NCBI GenBank assembly: GCA_900548705.1 | Contig: URLF01000070.1 | Location: 1 to 13,226 of the forward strand | Direction: 5' to 3' | Source: an uncultured Porphyromonadaceae bacterium | GTDB lineage: Bacteria > Bacteroidota > Bacteroidia > Bacteroidales > Muribaculaceae | DNA: 13,226 bases | Part shown: piece by piece, positions 12,530-13,226 of the stretch | Position numbering within the stretch: the stretch's first letter is position 1 | Layout: the number at the start of each line of letters is the position of its first letter | The notes under the pieces: model-generated | What the model saw: the letters and a program-made list of their open reading frames with translations, nothing else | The model's database searches: none | Told to the model about the DNA's origin: nothing | Translations under genes and position numbers: made by a program

Positions 12530-13226
12530 GTGAAAACTTTCCTCACATTTGCCATCTACATGGTCCTGTCGGCCTGTGGAGTCACACTATACCCGCAGGA
12601 ATTCATTGAAGACTCGCAAGCCTCCGACACACTTGCCGTGATTGTCGACCCCGCCCTTACCCCGGACGAGATATACAACGACTCGGTTGTTATGATTTCT
12701 CCGGCCCGCGAGTCCACCACTTTCCTCCATGAGGACCATACCCATGACTTCCATTGGGAGCAGTTCGCCATCCCCGCCGGTATTGCCACCGCCTCAGCCC
12801 TCTTTGTCAAGACTCCCAAGCTGGTGCAGGCAAGGGAATGGATGCAGCATCAGCTTGCCAACAAGACCGGGCAGCCCCGTACAAAGGTCGATGACTACAT
12901 ACAGTATGCCCCGATGGTGGCATCCTACGCCATATATTTCTGCGGGGTCAAGGGTGAACATAACCTGCTCGACCGCACCCTCATACTGGCTATGAGTTAC
13001 GCCACATTCGCGGTGGTGAACCACACGATGAAGTTCGCTTTCAGCGAGAAACGTCCCAACACCGGTGCACTGAACTCCTTCCCCTCCGGCCATACCGGGA
13101 CGGTGTTTGTCGGTGCGGAATTCCTCCGCCGGGAGTACTGGCACACCAACAAATGGATTGGTGTGGCAGGCTATGCCTGCGCCCTGGCGGTAGCCTACCT
13201 GCGCGTCTACAACAATCGCCACTGGG
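12530..13226 (+). CDS. PAP2-family phosphatase, partial at the window edge
   Basis: The gene starts with GTG and runs out of the window after 232 codons without a stop. It belongs to the type 2 phosphatidic acid phosphatase family, which removes phosphate from lipid phosphates such as phosphatidate, undecaprenyl pyrophosphate or lipid A. Motif 1 (KX6RP) is Lys168 to Arg175-Pro176, motif 2 is PSGH (185-188) with the catalytic His188, and motif 3 begins at Arg225 with His231 five residues on; its final Asp is beyond the window. The N-terminus (residues 1-16, ending LSAC) looks like a signal peptide with a lipobox at Cys16. About 50 less conserved, polar residues follow before the phosphatase core. 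No upstream ATG is in frame; the ATG at 12560 would cut the signal peptide away. Confidence 0.88.
   Translation, partial: MKTFLTFAIYMVLSACGVTLYPQEFIEDSQASDTLAVIVDPALTPDEIYNDSVVMISPARESTTFLHEDHTHDFHWEQFAIPAGIATASALFVKTPKLVQAREWMQHQLANKTGQPRTKVDDYIQYAPMVASYAIYFCGVKGEHNLLDRTLILAMSYATFAVVNHTMKFAFSEKRPNTGALNSFPSGHTGTVFVGAEFLRREYWHTNKWIGVAGYACALAVAYLRVYNNRHW

Overview
The window looks like a chromosomal stretch of housekeeping genes from an anaerobic gut-type member of the Bacteroidales. The evidence is protein character (a split glycine decarboxylase with a dedicated lipoate ligase, a fused SpmA-SpmB membrane protein, a DivIC/FtsB-like protein close to dapB) and five promoter-like sites of the Bacteroidetes type, with a -7 box TAnnTTTG; three of these also have a TTTG 19-20 bases upstream. 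No rRNA, tRNA, phage, insertion sequence or CRISPR array was seen. A family within the order cannot be fixed by eye; Muribaculaceae-like is a guess.

Layout. (1) 1-1593, minus strand: a short operon reading FtsB/DivIC-like protein, an unrecognised four-helix membrane protein, then dapB, with a hairpin just past dapB at the window edge. (2) 1618-8498, minus strand: a compact operon lplA-gcvT-gcvH-gcvPA-gcvPB-lpdA with a strong promoter-like site at 8467-8498 and a hairpin terminator at 1618-1660. It encodes all four glycine cleavage proteins (P split in two, H, T, L) plus an enzyme able to attach lipoate to H. (3) 8499-9154: non-coding DNA holding a 465-base inverted-repeat element (8625-9089). 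(4) 9155-11175, plus strand: a HAD-family phosphatase followed by aroB. (5) 11188-12420, minus strand: the SpmA-SpmB fusion, convergent with aroB. (6) 12530 to the end, plus strand: a PAP2-family phosphatase, cut by the window edge and starting with GTG.

How the genes work together. In glycine cleavage, GcvPA/GcvPB decarboxylate glycine and load the aminomethyl group onto the lipoyl arm of GcvH. GcvT passes the methylene group to tetrahydrofolate and releases ammonia, and LpdA reoxidises the dihydrolipoyl arm with NAD+. LplA supplies the lipoyl group. dapB (lysine and diaminopimelate) and aroB (aromatic amino acids) are unrelated biosynthetic genes.

The least ordinary part is the intergenic element. 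Two copies of a perfect 20-base GC palindrome form its ends. Inside lie inverted arms of about 94 bases (90 of 94 aligned positions identical), and much of the sequence is built from a degenerate 9-base unit (AATCTGYGN) whose orientation flips from the left arm to the centre and right arm. It sits between two promoters that fire outward. I see no sign of a new multi-gene system; the element is the best candidate for something undescribed.
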